Positions 7,456-14,532 of a stretch of DNA of 64,000 nucleotides are shown piece after piece. The translations under genes and the position numbers were made by a program. The DNA is from Thalassobacillus_A hwangdonensis (GTDB lineage Bacteria; Bacillota; Bacilli; Bacillales; Halobacillaceae). How positions within the stretch are numbered: the stretch's first letter is position 1; every line of letters starts with the position of its first letter. The notes below the pieces were generated by a model, which was not told the origin of the DNA, did not search any database, and was given only the letters and a program-made list of their open reading frames with translations. The DNA lies in the NCBI RefSeq assembly GCF_042675915.1, contig NZ_JBHTKL010000006.1, positions 186,001-250,000 of the forward strand, in the 5' to 3' direction.

Positions 7456-8421
7456 ATGATTGTAAAACCCCTATCCAAACCAGTATTTCTAGAACAATTG
7501 GAGGTGTTAAAAAAACGCATCCCCACTGCACAACCTAAACGAGAAGAGATCATCGACACGCATGCACGCATTTCAGCTGGCTATGCAGGTGAAAAAGCTT
7601 TGTACTCCCTACTCTCGAAACTTCCACTTGATGTTGATTCACGGATTTTATTCGACCTCCGACTCCCTTTATATGAAAATTTCCACTTCCAACTTGATGC
7701 AGTTCTCCTCACAAAACGCTATGTGTTAATCTTCGAAGTGAAAAACATCTCAGGAACCAGCTTCCTTGATGGCATTCACCGCCAACTGATTCGTGATAAA
7801 GAAGGAATACAATCAGGGCTTCCGGACCCTGTATCACAGGCAGAACGCCACCGCATCCACTTATCCGAATGGCTACTTCATCATCACTTCCCTTCCTTGC
7901 CTATCGATTCGCTTGTCGTCTTCACAAATCGAACCTCCGTCATCAAGTCCTCCCCCGACTACGCTGACGCACGCCTTAAAACAACACGCATAGAGAACTT
8001 GGCTGCATCCATTAAGCAGATTCACGCAACTCATCATAATAAAGCCATTAATTCTGACGATATCAACCGATTGACTCAGTTATTTCTCACCCACCACTCC
8101 CCCTATGATCCCAATATCCTCGAAAGATTCAGCTTAACAAAAGAGGAAATTCAAATCGGAGTTAGCTGCCCTAGCTGTGGGGTGATTCCTATGATTCGTT
8201 TGTATGGAAAGTGGAGTTGTAAGCATTGTAATGAAACATCAAAAGTTGCTCATCAGGCAGCATTTAATGACTACAAGCTTCTATTCAGCAAGAAAATCTG
8301 CAACAAGGATGCGAGAGATTTTTTGCTAGTACAATCAAGAAATACTGTAAAAAGATTGCTGTCGGATATGAATTTAAGGTCAGCTGGCGCGAAAAAGAAC
8401 CGCTATTATTTTCTCGAATGA
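7456..8421 (+). CDS. NERD (nuclease-related) domain protein with C-terminal zinc ribbon
   Basis: Protein of 321 aa. Residues 35-150 match the NERD domain, a restriction-endonuclease-like fold: YAGEKALYSLLSKL, then FQLDAVLLTKRYVLIFEVKNISG, where the D and the ExK pair correspond to the nuclease-type catalytic positions. Near residues 235-265 two CxxC pairs (CPSCG and CKHCNE) form a probable zinc ribbon. NERD proteins are suspected DNA-processing enzymes in Bacillus; no substrate is established. Start ATG at 7456 has GAGGTG at 6 nt. The gene is bracketed by repeat arrays A and B, starting 66 bp after A and ending 7 bp before B. Confidence 0.82.
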   Translation: MIVKPLSKPVFLEQLEVLKKRIPTAQPKREEIIDTHARISAGYAGEKALYSLLSKLPLDVDSRILFDLRLPLYENFHFQLDAVLLTKRYVLIFEVKNISGTSFLDGIHRQLIRDKEGIQSGLPDPVSQAERHRIHLSEWLLHHHFPSLPIDSLVVFTNRTSVIKSSPDYADARLKTTRIENLAASIKQIHATHHNKAINSDDINRLTQLFLTHHSPYDPNILERFSLTKEEIQIGVSCPSCGVIPMIRLYGKWSCKHCNETSKVAHQAAFNDYKLLFSKKICNKDARDFLLVQSRNTVKRLLSDMNLRSAGAKKNRYYFLE

Positions 8422-8425
8422 GCCT

Positions 8426-8548
8426 TTCGCTCATAAAATCTGATTTCCGCCCACAAATCCAGGATGTCGCTCACAAATCTACCAATATCGCCTATAAATC
8501 TGAAATCTCGCTCATAAATCCAAAGTTTCGCTCACAAGCCCCCGCCCG
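8426..8548 (+). repeat. 20-bp repeat array B (six units)
   Basis: Cores at 8428, 8448, 8468, 8489, 8509 and 8529 (spacings 20, 20, 21, 20, 20). The first unit differs from the first unit of array A by one base in 20, and the second unit has the same CGCCCA variant as array A, so arrays A and B are related copies in direct orientation around the NERD gene. Confidence 0.9.
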
Positions 8549-8604
8549 CCTGCTACACAACCAATCTATGATACGATAAAAGCATCAACACTGGAGGTGG
8601 AAAG

Positions 8605-9519
8605 ATGAAAATTGTAGTGATCGGAGCGGGAGCACTCGGTGCTTATTTCGGAGCAAGATGGGAAGAGGCAGGACATGATGTCACCTTCTACGTAAGAGAA
8701 CGCAGAGCTGCCCAGCTCAAAGAACATGGCATACTCCTTCACAGTACACAGGGAGATTATGAAATCAAGCAGCCGCGAGTCACGACCGATATCACATCGA
8801 TTGAGAAAGCGGACCTTGTTCTGCTTGCGGTCAAAGGCTATCACTTATCCGGAACACTGGACCAATTGAAGCACTTAACGAATAAAGGCGCAAAAGTGCT
8901 TCCGATCCTAAACGGCATGGAGCACATCTCTATTTTGCAAAAGGAACTCGGCGAGTCCGCCATTATGGGCGGGTTATCCTACATCATTGCCACGCTTGAT
9001 GATAAGGGACATGTCGTCCATTCCAGTCCATTTCACGATTTAGTCTTCGGAGCACTTCATCAGTCACAGCAGGCAATCGCGGAAGAGCTTGCATTGGCTT
9101 GCAGTCAAGCCAATATGGATGGCAGACAAAGCCCGTCAATCCTAGAAGATCTCTGGAGTAAATACATGTTCATCAACGCTTTCTCAGGAATAACGACAGC
9201 GACGGATCTTCCAATCGGTGCAGTGCGTGAACATCCTGAGACATTCCATCTCGCCCGTATGGTTCTTGAGGAAATGAAGGACCTTGCGAATAAACATGGA
9301 ATCTCATTAACGGACACCCACGTAGATAAAGCGTTTGGAAATCTTGAAAACTTCGGCTATGAATCTACCTCATCAATGCACCAGGACCGACGAAAGGGTT
9401 TGACATTGGAGGTCGAGCACTTGCATGGCGGCGCATTACGCCTTGGTGATGCTGTCGGTTTAGCAATGCCTTACACGGAGTCGATTTACGGCATGATCAA
9501 GCCTTTCGAACGAGCATAG
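8605..9519 (+). CDS. Ketopantoate reductase (ApbA/PanE) family oxidoreductase
   Basis: NADPH-dependent 2-oxo-acid reductase family protein of 304 aa; the classical member makes pantoate for coenzyme A. The dinucleotide-binding motif VVIGAGALGAYFGARW is at residues 3-18, ADLVLLAVKGY holds the conserved Lys near residue 75, and ILNGMEH follows near 100. A C-terminal helical domain contains the SSMHQDRRKGLTLEVEHLHG block with the family Ser and Glu. It stands alone and not in a pan operon, so it could be a paralogue acting on another 2-keto acid. A GGAGGTGG ribosome site precedes the ATG. Confidence 0.87.
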   Translation: MKIVVIGAGALGAYFGARWEEAGHDVTFYVRERRAAQLKEHGILLHSTQGDYEIKQPRVTTDITSIEKADLVLLAVKGYHLSGTLDQLKHLTNKGAKVLPILNGMEHISILQKELGESAIMGGLSYIIATLDDKGHVVHSSPFHDLVFGALHQSQQAIAEELALACSQANMDGRQSPSILEDLWSKYMFINAFSGITTATDLPIGAVREHPETFHLARMVLEEMKDLANKHGISLTDTHVDKAFGNLENFGYESTSSMHQDRRKGLTLEVEHLHGGALRLGDAVGLAMPYTESIYGMIKPFERA

Positions 9520-9533
9520 TAAATTGATAACCA

Positions 9534-9562
9534 ATCCTCGGTCTTAAAACCGGGGATTTTTT
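9534..9562 (+). terminator. Intrinsic terminator of the PanE-like gene
   Basis: ATCCTCGG / CCGGGGAT stem with one wobble pair, followed by six T. Confidence 0.8.
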
Positions 9563-9637
9563 GACAAATTATATTCCATATTTTCACAACTTTCGATAAA
9601 ATAGACCTATCTTCCTAATCTGGAAAGGGTGGGCTCC

Positions 9638-10375
9638 GTGAAAGCGATCTACATACTGTTGACCAACACAGGCACATTTTTCAATCAGGCGATCAAGACC
9701 GTAACTGACGCACCTTATAATCATTCTTCGATTTCTCTCGATAAAGAATTCCGCAATTTATACAGCTTCGGACGACGAAAGCCCACTAATCCATTTTGGG
9801 GCGGGTTTGTGAAGGAAGACCTTGTAACCGGCACGTTCAGCTGGTACCCTTCCTCCACCTGTGCAGTATATAAACTGAAGCTGCCTAAGCGTAAATTTGA
9901 AAAAGTGGAACGGATCATCCAGGCGTTCGAAAAAAAATATAAAAACTACCTGTACAACTATATCGGTGTACTTGGCGTGCCGCTCAACCGTCCAATTCAA
10001 GTACCTGCGTCATATTTTTGCTCACAATTTGTAGCTGAAGTGCTTACGCGCGCAGGAGTGAAGCTATTCGATAAGGAAAGCGCGCTGGTCACACCGGATG
10101 ATTTCAGACACGCTCCAGATTTGCAGTTGGTATACCAGGGCAGGCTTTACGATTATCCATTCATCCATTCCAAAGATAATTATTATCCTGATCAGTATCG
10201 TAGCTTCCCTTTCCGGAAATATGTCAGGCAACAGTATCGGAAAGGGGTATGGAGGACGGATTCTCCATACCAGCATACCTATTACTTCAGGGACGGATTC
10301 CTCAAACCGAAAAAAATCTATTTATCACGCAAACTGGGAAAGCTGAAACGTTTCGGTAAAAAGCTGATGTCTTAA
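9638..10375 (+). CDS. YiiX/YebB-type (permuted NlpC/P60) hydrolase-like protein
   Basis: Cytoplasmic-looking protein of 245 aa. YNHSSISLD near residue 30 supplies the His and FCSQFVAEVLTRAG near residue 130 supplies the Cys of permuted NlpC/P60 proteins (YiiX/YycO group). These are papain-fold amidases or acyltransferases of poorly known substrate. The C-terminal 80 residues are basic and Tyr-rich. A GTG at 9638 gives 9-nt spacing from GGAAAGGG, whereas the earlier in-frame GTG at 9629 abuts that site. Confidence 0.75.
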   Translation: MKAIYILLTNTGTFFNQAIKTVTDAPYNHSSISLDKEFRNLYSFGRRKPTNPFWGGFVKEDLVTGTFSWYPSSTCAVYKLKLPKRKFEKVERIIQAFEKKYKNYLYNYIGVLGVPLNRPIQVPASYFCSQFVAEVLTRAGVKLFDKESALVTPDDFRHAPDLQLVYQGRLYDYPFIHSKDNYYPDQYRSFPFRKYVRQQYRKGVWRTDSPYQHTYYFRDGFLKPKKIYLSRKLGKLKRFGKKLMS

Positions 10376-10471
10376 CTTAAGCGACTCCACCGGAACCTTT
10401 TTCCTACGCTTTTATTCCCGACCGATTTCATTCATAATAGAATGATAGAGTGCAAGGTGGGGTTGAGTAAG

Positions 10472-11128
10472 ATGAACATACTTAAGAAAATATTCAAAGA
10501 TGAACGGACAAAGACGAAAACAGCTTATGAGATCTTCATGATTCTGCTGGCAACCCTTTCTGTTGCAACGATTTGGAAAAGTATCGCTTACGATACCTTC
10601 CTCGTCTGGTTCACATGGGCGATTTTCTTCATGGACTTTGTCTATCGATTTTGGAATAGTGAAAAGAAATGGGAATTCATCAAGTCAAACCCGTTCATTG
10701 TCATCGCAGCCATCCCTTTGGATGCCGTTTTTCAATTTGCAAGGTTCGCACGTATTTTACATTTACTACGATTGAAATCCATTACGAAGTACTACACAAT
10801 GCCGTTTATCAAATACCTGAAAAGACAGCACCTGCTGCTAGTTGCCTCAGCTACTGCCGTCATCGTTTTTCTGGCAATCATTCCCCTTTATCAATTGGAA
10901 GAAGACCTGGAAAGCTATTGGGAGGCTTTGATCAGTGCGTTGTCCACCCTCACCTTCTTCGGTCATTCCCAATTCGAACCTTCTACACCTATCGGGAGCT
11001 TCATCATCGTCGTGCTGACGATTTTCGGAGTCGTTTTGCACGGGCTGGTAATCAGTACAGCCATCGATGTCATTTATCACACTAAGTTCGTCCAATCGTT
11101 AAAAAATAAATTAAAAAGCAGTCGATAG
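10472..11128 (+). CDS. Ion-channel-like membrane protein with atypical pore signature
   Basis: Protein of 218 aa resembling small six-segment voltage-gated channels. Four hydrophobic segments lie in residues 20-100; FARFARILHLLRLKS (about 88-102) has the basic residue every third position seen in S4 voltage sensors. A segment near 120-140, a pore-helix-like YWEALISALSTLTFFGHS and a final segment (TIFGVVLHGLVISTAI) follow. The potassium filter TVGYG is absent; the aligned residues read LTFFGH, so potassium selectivity is unlikely. Start ATG at 10472 follows a GGTGGGG region. Ends in a clear terminator. Confidence 0.7.
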   Translation: MNILKKIFKDERTKTKTAYEIFMILLATLSVATIWKSIAYDTFLVWFTWAIFFMDFVYRFWNSEKKWEFIKSNPFIVIAAIPLDAVFQFARFARILHLLRLKSITKYYTMPFIKYLKRQHLLLVASATAVIVFLAIIPLYQLEEDLESYWEALISALSTLTFFGHSQFEPSTPIGSFIIVVLTIFGVVLHGLVISTAIDVIYHTKFVQSLKNKLKSSR

Positions 11129-11159
11129 CACAGCATACAAGGGATGCTGTGTTTTTTTA
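11129..11159 (+). terminator. Intrinsic terminator of the channel-like gene
   Basis: ACAGCAT / ATGCTGT stem, then G and seven T. Confidence 0.85.
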
Positions 11160-11232
11160 TGGAAAAAGGTTTAACAAAAGCCCGAACGAGGAATGAGAAT
11201 ATCGTCAGCGAAATTGACATAGAGGTGATGGG

Positions 11233-11400
11233 ATGAGCGATAAAAAGGATAAACGCAACGAGCGCGAAAAAATCAAAGATGAACTGGACGATCCAGTACC
11301 TTTGGATGAAATCAAAAAAGAAGAGCAGGAACAACGAAAAGGTGAAAAGAGCAAAGATGATTCTTCAAGCGAAGATAAATATGATCAAGATTACAAATAA
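11233..11400 (+). CDS. Small highly charged hydrophilic protein, 55 aa
   Basis: A 55-residue protein starting MSDKKDKRNEREKIKDELDD with over half of its residues charged and a Ser/Asp-rich end. GAGGTGATGG gives a good ribosome site. It lacks hydrophobic core and Cys and is probably disordered. The pattern resembles small stress or spore-associated peptides of halophilic Bacillaceae, but no family is recognised. Confidence 0.65.
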   Translation: MSDKKDKRNEREKIKDELDDPVPLDEIKKEEQEQRKGEKSKDDSSSEDKYDQDYK

Positions 11401-11455
11401 GTACGCAGCCGTCAGGTAGTTGTTTCGAAAACATAGATAATACATGAAATAGCTG

Positions 11456-11484
11456 TTGACATCGATATGTTTTTGGTGTATTGT
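11456..11484 (+). promoter_or_regulatory. SigA promoter of candidate RNA
   Basis: Perfect -35 TTGACA (11456-11461), 17-bp spacer, -10 TATTGT (11479-11484). Transcription would start near 11491. No open frame with a ribosome site follows on this strand. Confidence 0.7.
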
Positions 11485-11489
11485 TAGGT

Positions 11490-11720
11490 GATGTTGCTAT
11501 ATAAAGCAACTTGAACGGAAAGAAATGTAAGGTTAACGATATGGCATTCTGCTATGTTTTTGAAAGACTTATTCACACTGGATCGGCTTCGGAGCCGTAA
11601 GGATGCAAGAGAGGTAGGGCTTGCGTCGTTTAAGTAAGAAAACTACCAAAGACGGAATAGTACCGCGGCAATTTAAATTTTTGATTCACACTTGCGAAGT
11701 GTGCAAGTTCCTGATCATTT
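11490..11720 (+). ncRNA. Candidate structured non-coding RNA of unknown class
   Basis: About 200-230 nt between a strong promoter and a downstream opposite-strand gene, with no coding frame. Visible helices: GTTGC/GCAAC (11494-11510) around a TATATAAA loop; CGGCT/AGCCG with TCGG loop (11584-11597); GCAAG/CTTGC (11605-11624) whose loop contains GGTAG, which can pair with CTACC at 11642-11646 as a pseudoknot; CACACTT/AAGTGTG (11687-11703). TACCGCGG at 11671 recalls a T-box core, and the 5' end (GTTAGGTGA...CTATAT) resembles the start of an M-box, but neither class fits as a whole. This 376-bp gap holds nothing else apparent. Confidence 0.4.
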
Positions 11721-11732
11721 CATAACGTTTAA

Positions 11733-11768
11733 TAAAAAGAGCGGATCTGACATAAGTCGGGTCCGCTC
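11733..11768 (-). terminator. Intrinsic terminator of the 79-aa gene
   Basis: Thirteen paired positions including wobbles (GAGCGGA... / ...TCCGCTC) followed on the minus strand by five T. It lies 9 bp beyond the stop at 11777. Confidence 0.85.
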
Positions 11769-11776
11769 GTCCAATT

Positions 11777-12016
11777 TTATCCTCTACATTCGAATTGTAC
11801 AGAAGGTTCGGTTTCATATACATATTTCGTGAGGTTCTTCCTCATATACTTCATTCGCTCCATAATCTCGATACGTTCCTTTACATACCGAAAGGAACAA
11901 ATCCCACGCTGCTCTTCATCAATGTGCAGTACACACAAATCATCTTCCAATTTTCTTAGTTCTATTTTTCTCCCATTAAGAAAACCGATATATGAGCTGG
12001 CAGTCAGTCGAATCAC
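11777..12016 (-). CDS. Small hypothetical protein, 79 aa
   Basis: Predicted from an open frame with GTG start (MIRLTASSYIGFLNGRKIEL) and a strong terminator right after the stop. No membrane segment or motif is seen; the middle CSFRYVKERIEIMERMKYMRKN is a likely basic helix. The nearest ribosome-like sequence (GGGGG) is 12 nt from the GTG, which is long, so the start is uncertain. A perfect TTCTTAATTAAGAA palindrome lies just upstream of that site and could be an operator. Confidence 0.5.
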   Translation of the reverse strand: MIRLTASSYIGFLNGRKIELRKLEDDLCVLHIDEEQRGICSFRYVKERIEIMERMKYMRKNLTKYVYETEPSVQFECRG

Positions 12017-12034
12017 CGTATGATTGAACCCCCG

Positions 12035-12048
12035 TTCTTAATTAAGAA
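12035..12048. promoter_or_regulatory. Palindrome TTCTTAATTAAGAA, copy 1
   Basis: Perfect 14-bp palindrome immediately upstream of the 79-aa gene. An identical copy lies 129 bp away at 12164-12177, so chance is unlikely. Possible operator. Confidence 0.5.
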
Positions 12049-12163
12049 TCCTAAGGTAATCATACAATTTTTGTTCTTTTTAGAAAACAACCATATAAAG
12101 CCGTTCAAGAAGTTCCATGCTCATAACCTCATGAAATCTTCCCCTCACTCACTTTTTCGCATG

Positions 12164-12177
12164 TTCTTAATTAAGAA
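12164..12177. promoter_or_regulatory. Palindrome TTCTTAATTAAGAA, copy 2
   Basis: Second exact copy of the 14-bp palindrome, 25 bp beyond the ywbE stop codon in the gap between ywbE and the 79-aa gene. The 186-bp gap (12017-12202) shows nothing else. Confidence 0.5.
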
Positions 12178-12202
12178 AAAAGATACTTCTTATCATACCG
12201 GC

Positions 12203-12400
12203 CTAGTGAACGGCCTTCACTCTTCCAACCTGTCCATCTTGCAGTCTCACTTTTATCCCATGAGGATGTGTAGCTGAATTCGTCAGGATATCTTTTACGA
12301 CTCCACGTGTCAACTTCCCTGAGCGCTGGTCCTTTTTCAGCACAATATCCACTTCCAACCCGGGCTTGATGTCTTTTCTGTTCTGTCCATTTGCTGTCAT
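12203..12400 (-). CDS. ywbE: YwbE family protein (DUF2196)
   Basis: Small cytoplasmic protein of 65 aa. The sequence NRKDIKPGLEVDIVLKKDQR and LTRGVVKDILTNSATHPHGIKVRL is the standard YwbE pattern, a short all-beta domain of unknown function found across Firmicutes. Full length for the family. It lies downstream of the ferritin-like gene with a terminator in between. Confidence 0.9.
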   Translation of the reverse strand: MTANGQNRKDIKPGLEVDIVLKKDQRSGKLTRGVVKDILTNSATHPHGIKVRLQDGQVGRVKAVH

Positions 12401-12453
12401 GTTGTGTTCACGTACCTTTCAAAAATAAGTTGCCCCTATTGTACCATGAAATA

Positions 12454-12478
12454 GAAAAAGCAGACGCTGATGTCTGCC
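12454..12478 (-). terminator. Intrinsic terminator of the ferritin-like gene
   Basis: GCAGAC / GTCTGC stem followed by five T on the minus strand; it adjoins the stop codon. Confidence 0.8.
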
Positions 12479-12927
12479 TATTCTTCCCGTTTATTTTGCA
12501 TGATGAAGGATAGAAACCATACTGCATGGTTCTGTTCATCTGCCGCAGCCCTTCTGAACGACTGACTTACCACTGGGTACATGGCTGCTTCATCTGCGAT
12601 GTCCTGATAAAAGTCCGCGGTCTCCTGTTCATCCCTGAATGCTGCTTCCAGTCCGCGACGGTAAGTACGGGGACACTCTTCCGTTTGTTGTGGATCAGGC
12701 TGTCTTCCCGTCAAACTTGTGTAGATTTGACTGAAGGTCTGCAGATGCCTGCGTTCATCTTTTCTAATTTCACGGATGCGATCTTTTTCAGCCTTAGTAG
12801 GTGCCAGGTCGATCAGCTGGCTGTAACATTGGATCGCACTAAATTCCCCGTTGATAGCTTTTTGAATGTCCTGGATCAGCTTATCCTGCTGGCGAGTATC
12901 CGTGGGATAGTAATAATAGTAGCTCAT
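12478..12927 (-). CDS. Ferritin-like / rubrerythrin-type di-iron protein
   Basis: Four-helix protein of 149 aa. Metal-ligand motifs are spread as in ferritin-like folds: INGEFSAIQCY (helix 1 Glu), IRKDERRHLQTF (helix 2 ExxH), FRDEQETADFY (helix 3 Glu) and AADEQNHAVWFLSF (helix 4 ExxH). It begins with a run of Tyr (MSYYYYYP). Likely role is iron or peroxide handling, or spore/stress protection as in Bacillus YhjR-like proteins; this is family inference. GGAGGATC provides the ribosome site. Confidence 0.85.
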   Translation of the reverse strand: MSYYYYYPTDTRQQDKLIQDIQKAINGEFSAIQCYSQLIDLAPTKAEKDRIREIRKDERRHLQTFSQIYTSLTGRQPDPQQTEECPRTYRRGLEAAFRDEQETADFYQDIADEAAMYPVVSQSFRRAAADEQNHAVWFLSFIMQNKREE

Positions 12928-12984
12928 GGATGATCCTCCCTCCCATCATTCTCTTATTATCCTATGAAGGAGGGATTTTCTTTA

Positions 12985-13749
12985 TTACTCATCAGCTAGA
13001 TACCCAGTGATGGAGACTTCTGTGAGAATCAGGTCAAAATTCTTCAGCGAAGGATTCCAGGTAAGCAGTGTGTTGACGTATCCAAGTGTATCAGCGTTTG
13101 TCAGACCTACAATCCTCCTGCTGATCAATAAATCGTACACTGCCTCCGGCCCTCGAAGAACCGGGAATACCCCTCGATCGATATAACTGACATATGCTTC
13201 TTTTGACTGTAGGAGATTTCCTTCTTCATCATAAATATCCATCTCCATATATTCGGGTCGCTTGTGAAAAAGATCTAGAATGAAATCACGATCTGTCTGC
13301 AGGTCACTTACACGTAACTTGAATTGATCAAGGTATTTAGCTCGATAGTTAATTTGATCATTGTAATCATCTGAACTGAAGATGAGCTGAGGTACTTCAT
13401 CCTTTATTGTGTAAATATAAGTATTCTGATACCCTCCGCTCCCTCCTGTCTCCGTATTCACTTTGATATCGAGTGTCCCGTCTTTGTTGAAATCTCCGAG
13501 AAAAAGACTGGCATTGTATCCTACATCTACTGGCAATGATACATCGGATCGATTGCCAGATTCACTAAATTCAACAACAAGGGAAATGTCTTCCGCGAAA
13601 GCACTTCCTTCCTCCATGGTTCCAGTCAGGTACACAGCATCCTTCACTCCACCTCCATCGACATCCCCATGCTTGCCATCCAGGATGTACTGCTGCCGTT
13701 CGGTTCGTCGCTGTTCACCTAAGTATCCCATCAGCCAATACGCATGCAT
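12985..13749 (-). CDS. VCBS/FG-GAP-like repeat protein
   Basis: Protein of 254 aa with no signal peptide. GDFNKDGTLDIKVN near residue 85 is a calcium-binding FG-GAP/VCBS motif, and LDGKHGDVDGGGVKDAVYL near residue 22 is a second degenerate copy. The rest is beta-rich. In Bacillus such proteins are usually uncharacterised and some are spore-associated. ATG at 13749 has GAGGGG at 6 nt; the frame is open 24 nt further upstream without a ribosome site. Confidence 0.7.
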   Translation of the reverse strand: MHAYWLMGYLGEQRRTERQQYILDGKHGDVDGGGVKDAVYLTGTMEEGSAFAEDISLVVEFSESGNRSDVSLPVDVGYNASLFLGDFNKDGTLDIKVNTETGGSGGYQNTYIYTIKDEVPQLIFSSDDYNDQINYRAKYLDQFKLRVSDLQTDRDFILDLFHKRPEYMEMDIYDEEGNLLQSKEAYVSYIDRGVFPVLRGPEAVYDLLISRRIVGLTNADTLGYVNTLLTWNPSLKNFDLILTEVSITGYLADE

Positions 13750-13816
13750 ATCCTTCCCCTCACTTCCGCCCATCTACCCTATACATATGAAGCACCACCA
13801 CCAACGGTGAATAGAA

Positions 13817-13911
13817 GGGGGGACAGTCCCTCAACCAATTAAAGCATCACCGCAGTGCTCTGGTGAGGGACTGTCCCCCACCGGTTTAACGCGGTGATGT
13901 GAATATGCATA
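13817..13911. repeat. Nested GGGACAGTCCC palindrome, copy 3
   Basis: Outer arms GGGGGACAGTCCCTCA (from 13818) and GAGGGACTGTCCCCC (to 13879), with an inner ACCA/TGGT stem and a longer diverged centre. A further small hairpin CACCG/CGGTG follows (13879-13896), then TATGCATA at 13904-13911. Same family as copies 1 and 2. Confidence 0.82.
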
Positions 13912-13912
13912 A

Positions 13913-13943
13913 TAAAAGGCTATCCTCTACTGGGATAGCCTTT
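13913..13943 (-). terminator. Intrinsic terminator of the ChaB/DUF2188 gene
   Basis: AAAGGCTATCC / GGATAGCCTTT stem followed by TTTTATT on the minus strand. Confidence 0.85.
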
Positions 13944-13949
13944 CGGTGC

Positions 13950-14414
13950 TTATCGACTTTCATAGGTATGCTGGTTCTGGATGCTGCCGTCCTTCTTATG
14001 AATGACCGCTTTAGTCCCTTTATTTTCTGCGATCTCTTTGGCACGTTTGACTGCTTCGTCTTTTGAATCGAATACTTCAGAAGGTTTCTTCGCATCTTCC
14101 GTCTGGACCGCCCAACCATCGTCATGAGCGACGACATGCTGCCCTTTTTCAAGCAGCTCCGGACGGGAATCATACTGCTTGTCCTCTTCATCCCGCTCTT
14201 TCAATGCCTGGTCCGATTTATTTTTCTGCGCGTTGATTTCCTTCTCGCTTGCGTTATCATACCATTCCTTCGCCTGTTCGGTGGCAATCGGAATCGCACG
14301 ACCTTCATCATAGCCTTCATCGATCATCGCATTGGCAATCTCGATCGCTTTTTTTCTTACTGATGTATCAAGGTTCTTCAGAGAATCCGGATAATCATTC
14401 GTATCCCATGGCAT
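13950..14414 (-). CDS. ChaB-like plus DUF2188 two-domain protein
   Basis: Soluble protein of 154 aa. Residues 1-55 (MPWDTNDYPDSLKNL, then VRKKAIEIANAMIDEGYDEG and AIPIATEQAKEW) resemble ChaB-family proteins. Residues 90-150 (HVVAHDDGWAVQTEDAKKPS, then DEAVKRAKEIAENKGTKAVI and HKKDGSIQN) are DUF2188. The linker is rich in charged residues. Both domains occur in general-stress proteins of Bacillales; role unknown. A GGAGGG site precedes the ATG. A GTTTAA box upstream hints at SigB control, but the matching -10 is poor. Confidence 0.85.
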   Translation of the reverse strand: MPWDTNDYPDSLKNLDTSVRKKAIEIANAMIDEGYDEGRAIPIATEQAKEWYDNASEKEINAQKNKSDQALKERDEEDKQYDSRPELLEKGQHVVAHDDGWAVQTEDAKKPSEVFDSKDEAVKRAKEIAENKGTKAVIHKKDGSIQNQHTYESR

Positions 14415-14532
14415 AGCTGCAAAACCCTCCTATAAAAAGTAGTTAGTTTATCATTACCGCAAAACTGTTCCTTATAAACAAATGTTAAACTATTAGAGTC
14501 AAAAAAAGTAAGAACGAATGTGGAGGAAAATC

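Noticed and set aside
7268..8548. Possible CRISPR arrays
   Set aside because: Cores are only about 10 bp, spacers about 10 bp and similar to each other, and there is no cas gene. They are phased direct repeats, not CRISPR.
11490..11720. T-box or M-box riboswitch
   Set aside because: TACCGCGG and the 5' GTTAGGTGA resemble each class, but the flanking conserved elements and a downstream same-strand gene are missing; reported only as an unclassified candidate RNA.
12020..12277. Plus-strand frame of 85 codons upstream of ywbE
   Set aside because: No ribosome site, composition unlike a protein, and it overlaps ywbE on the other strand.
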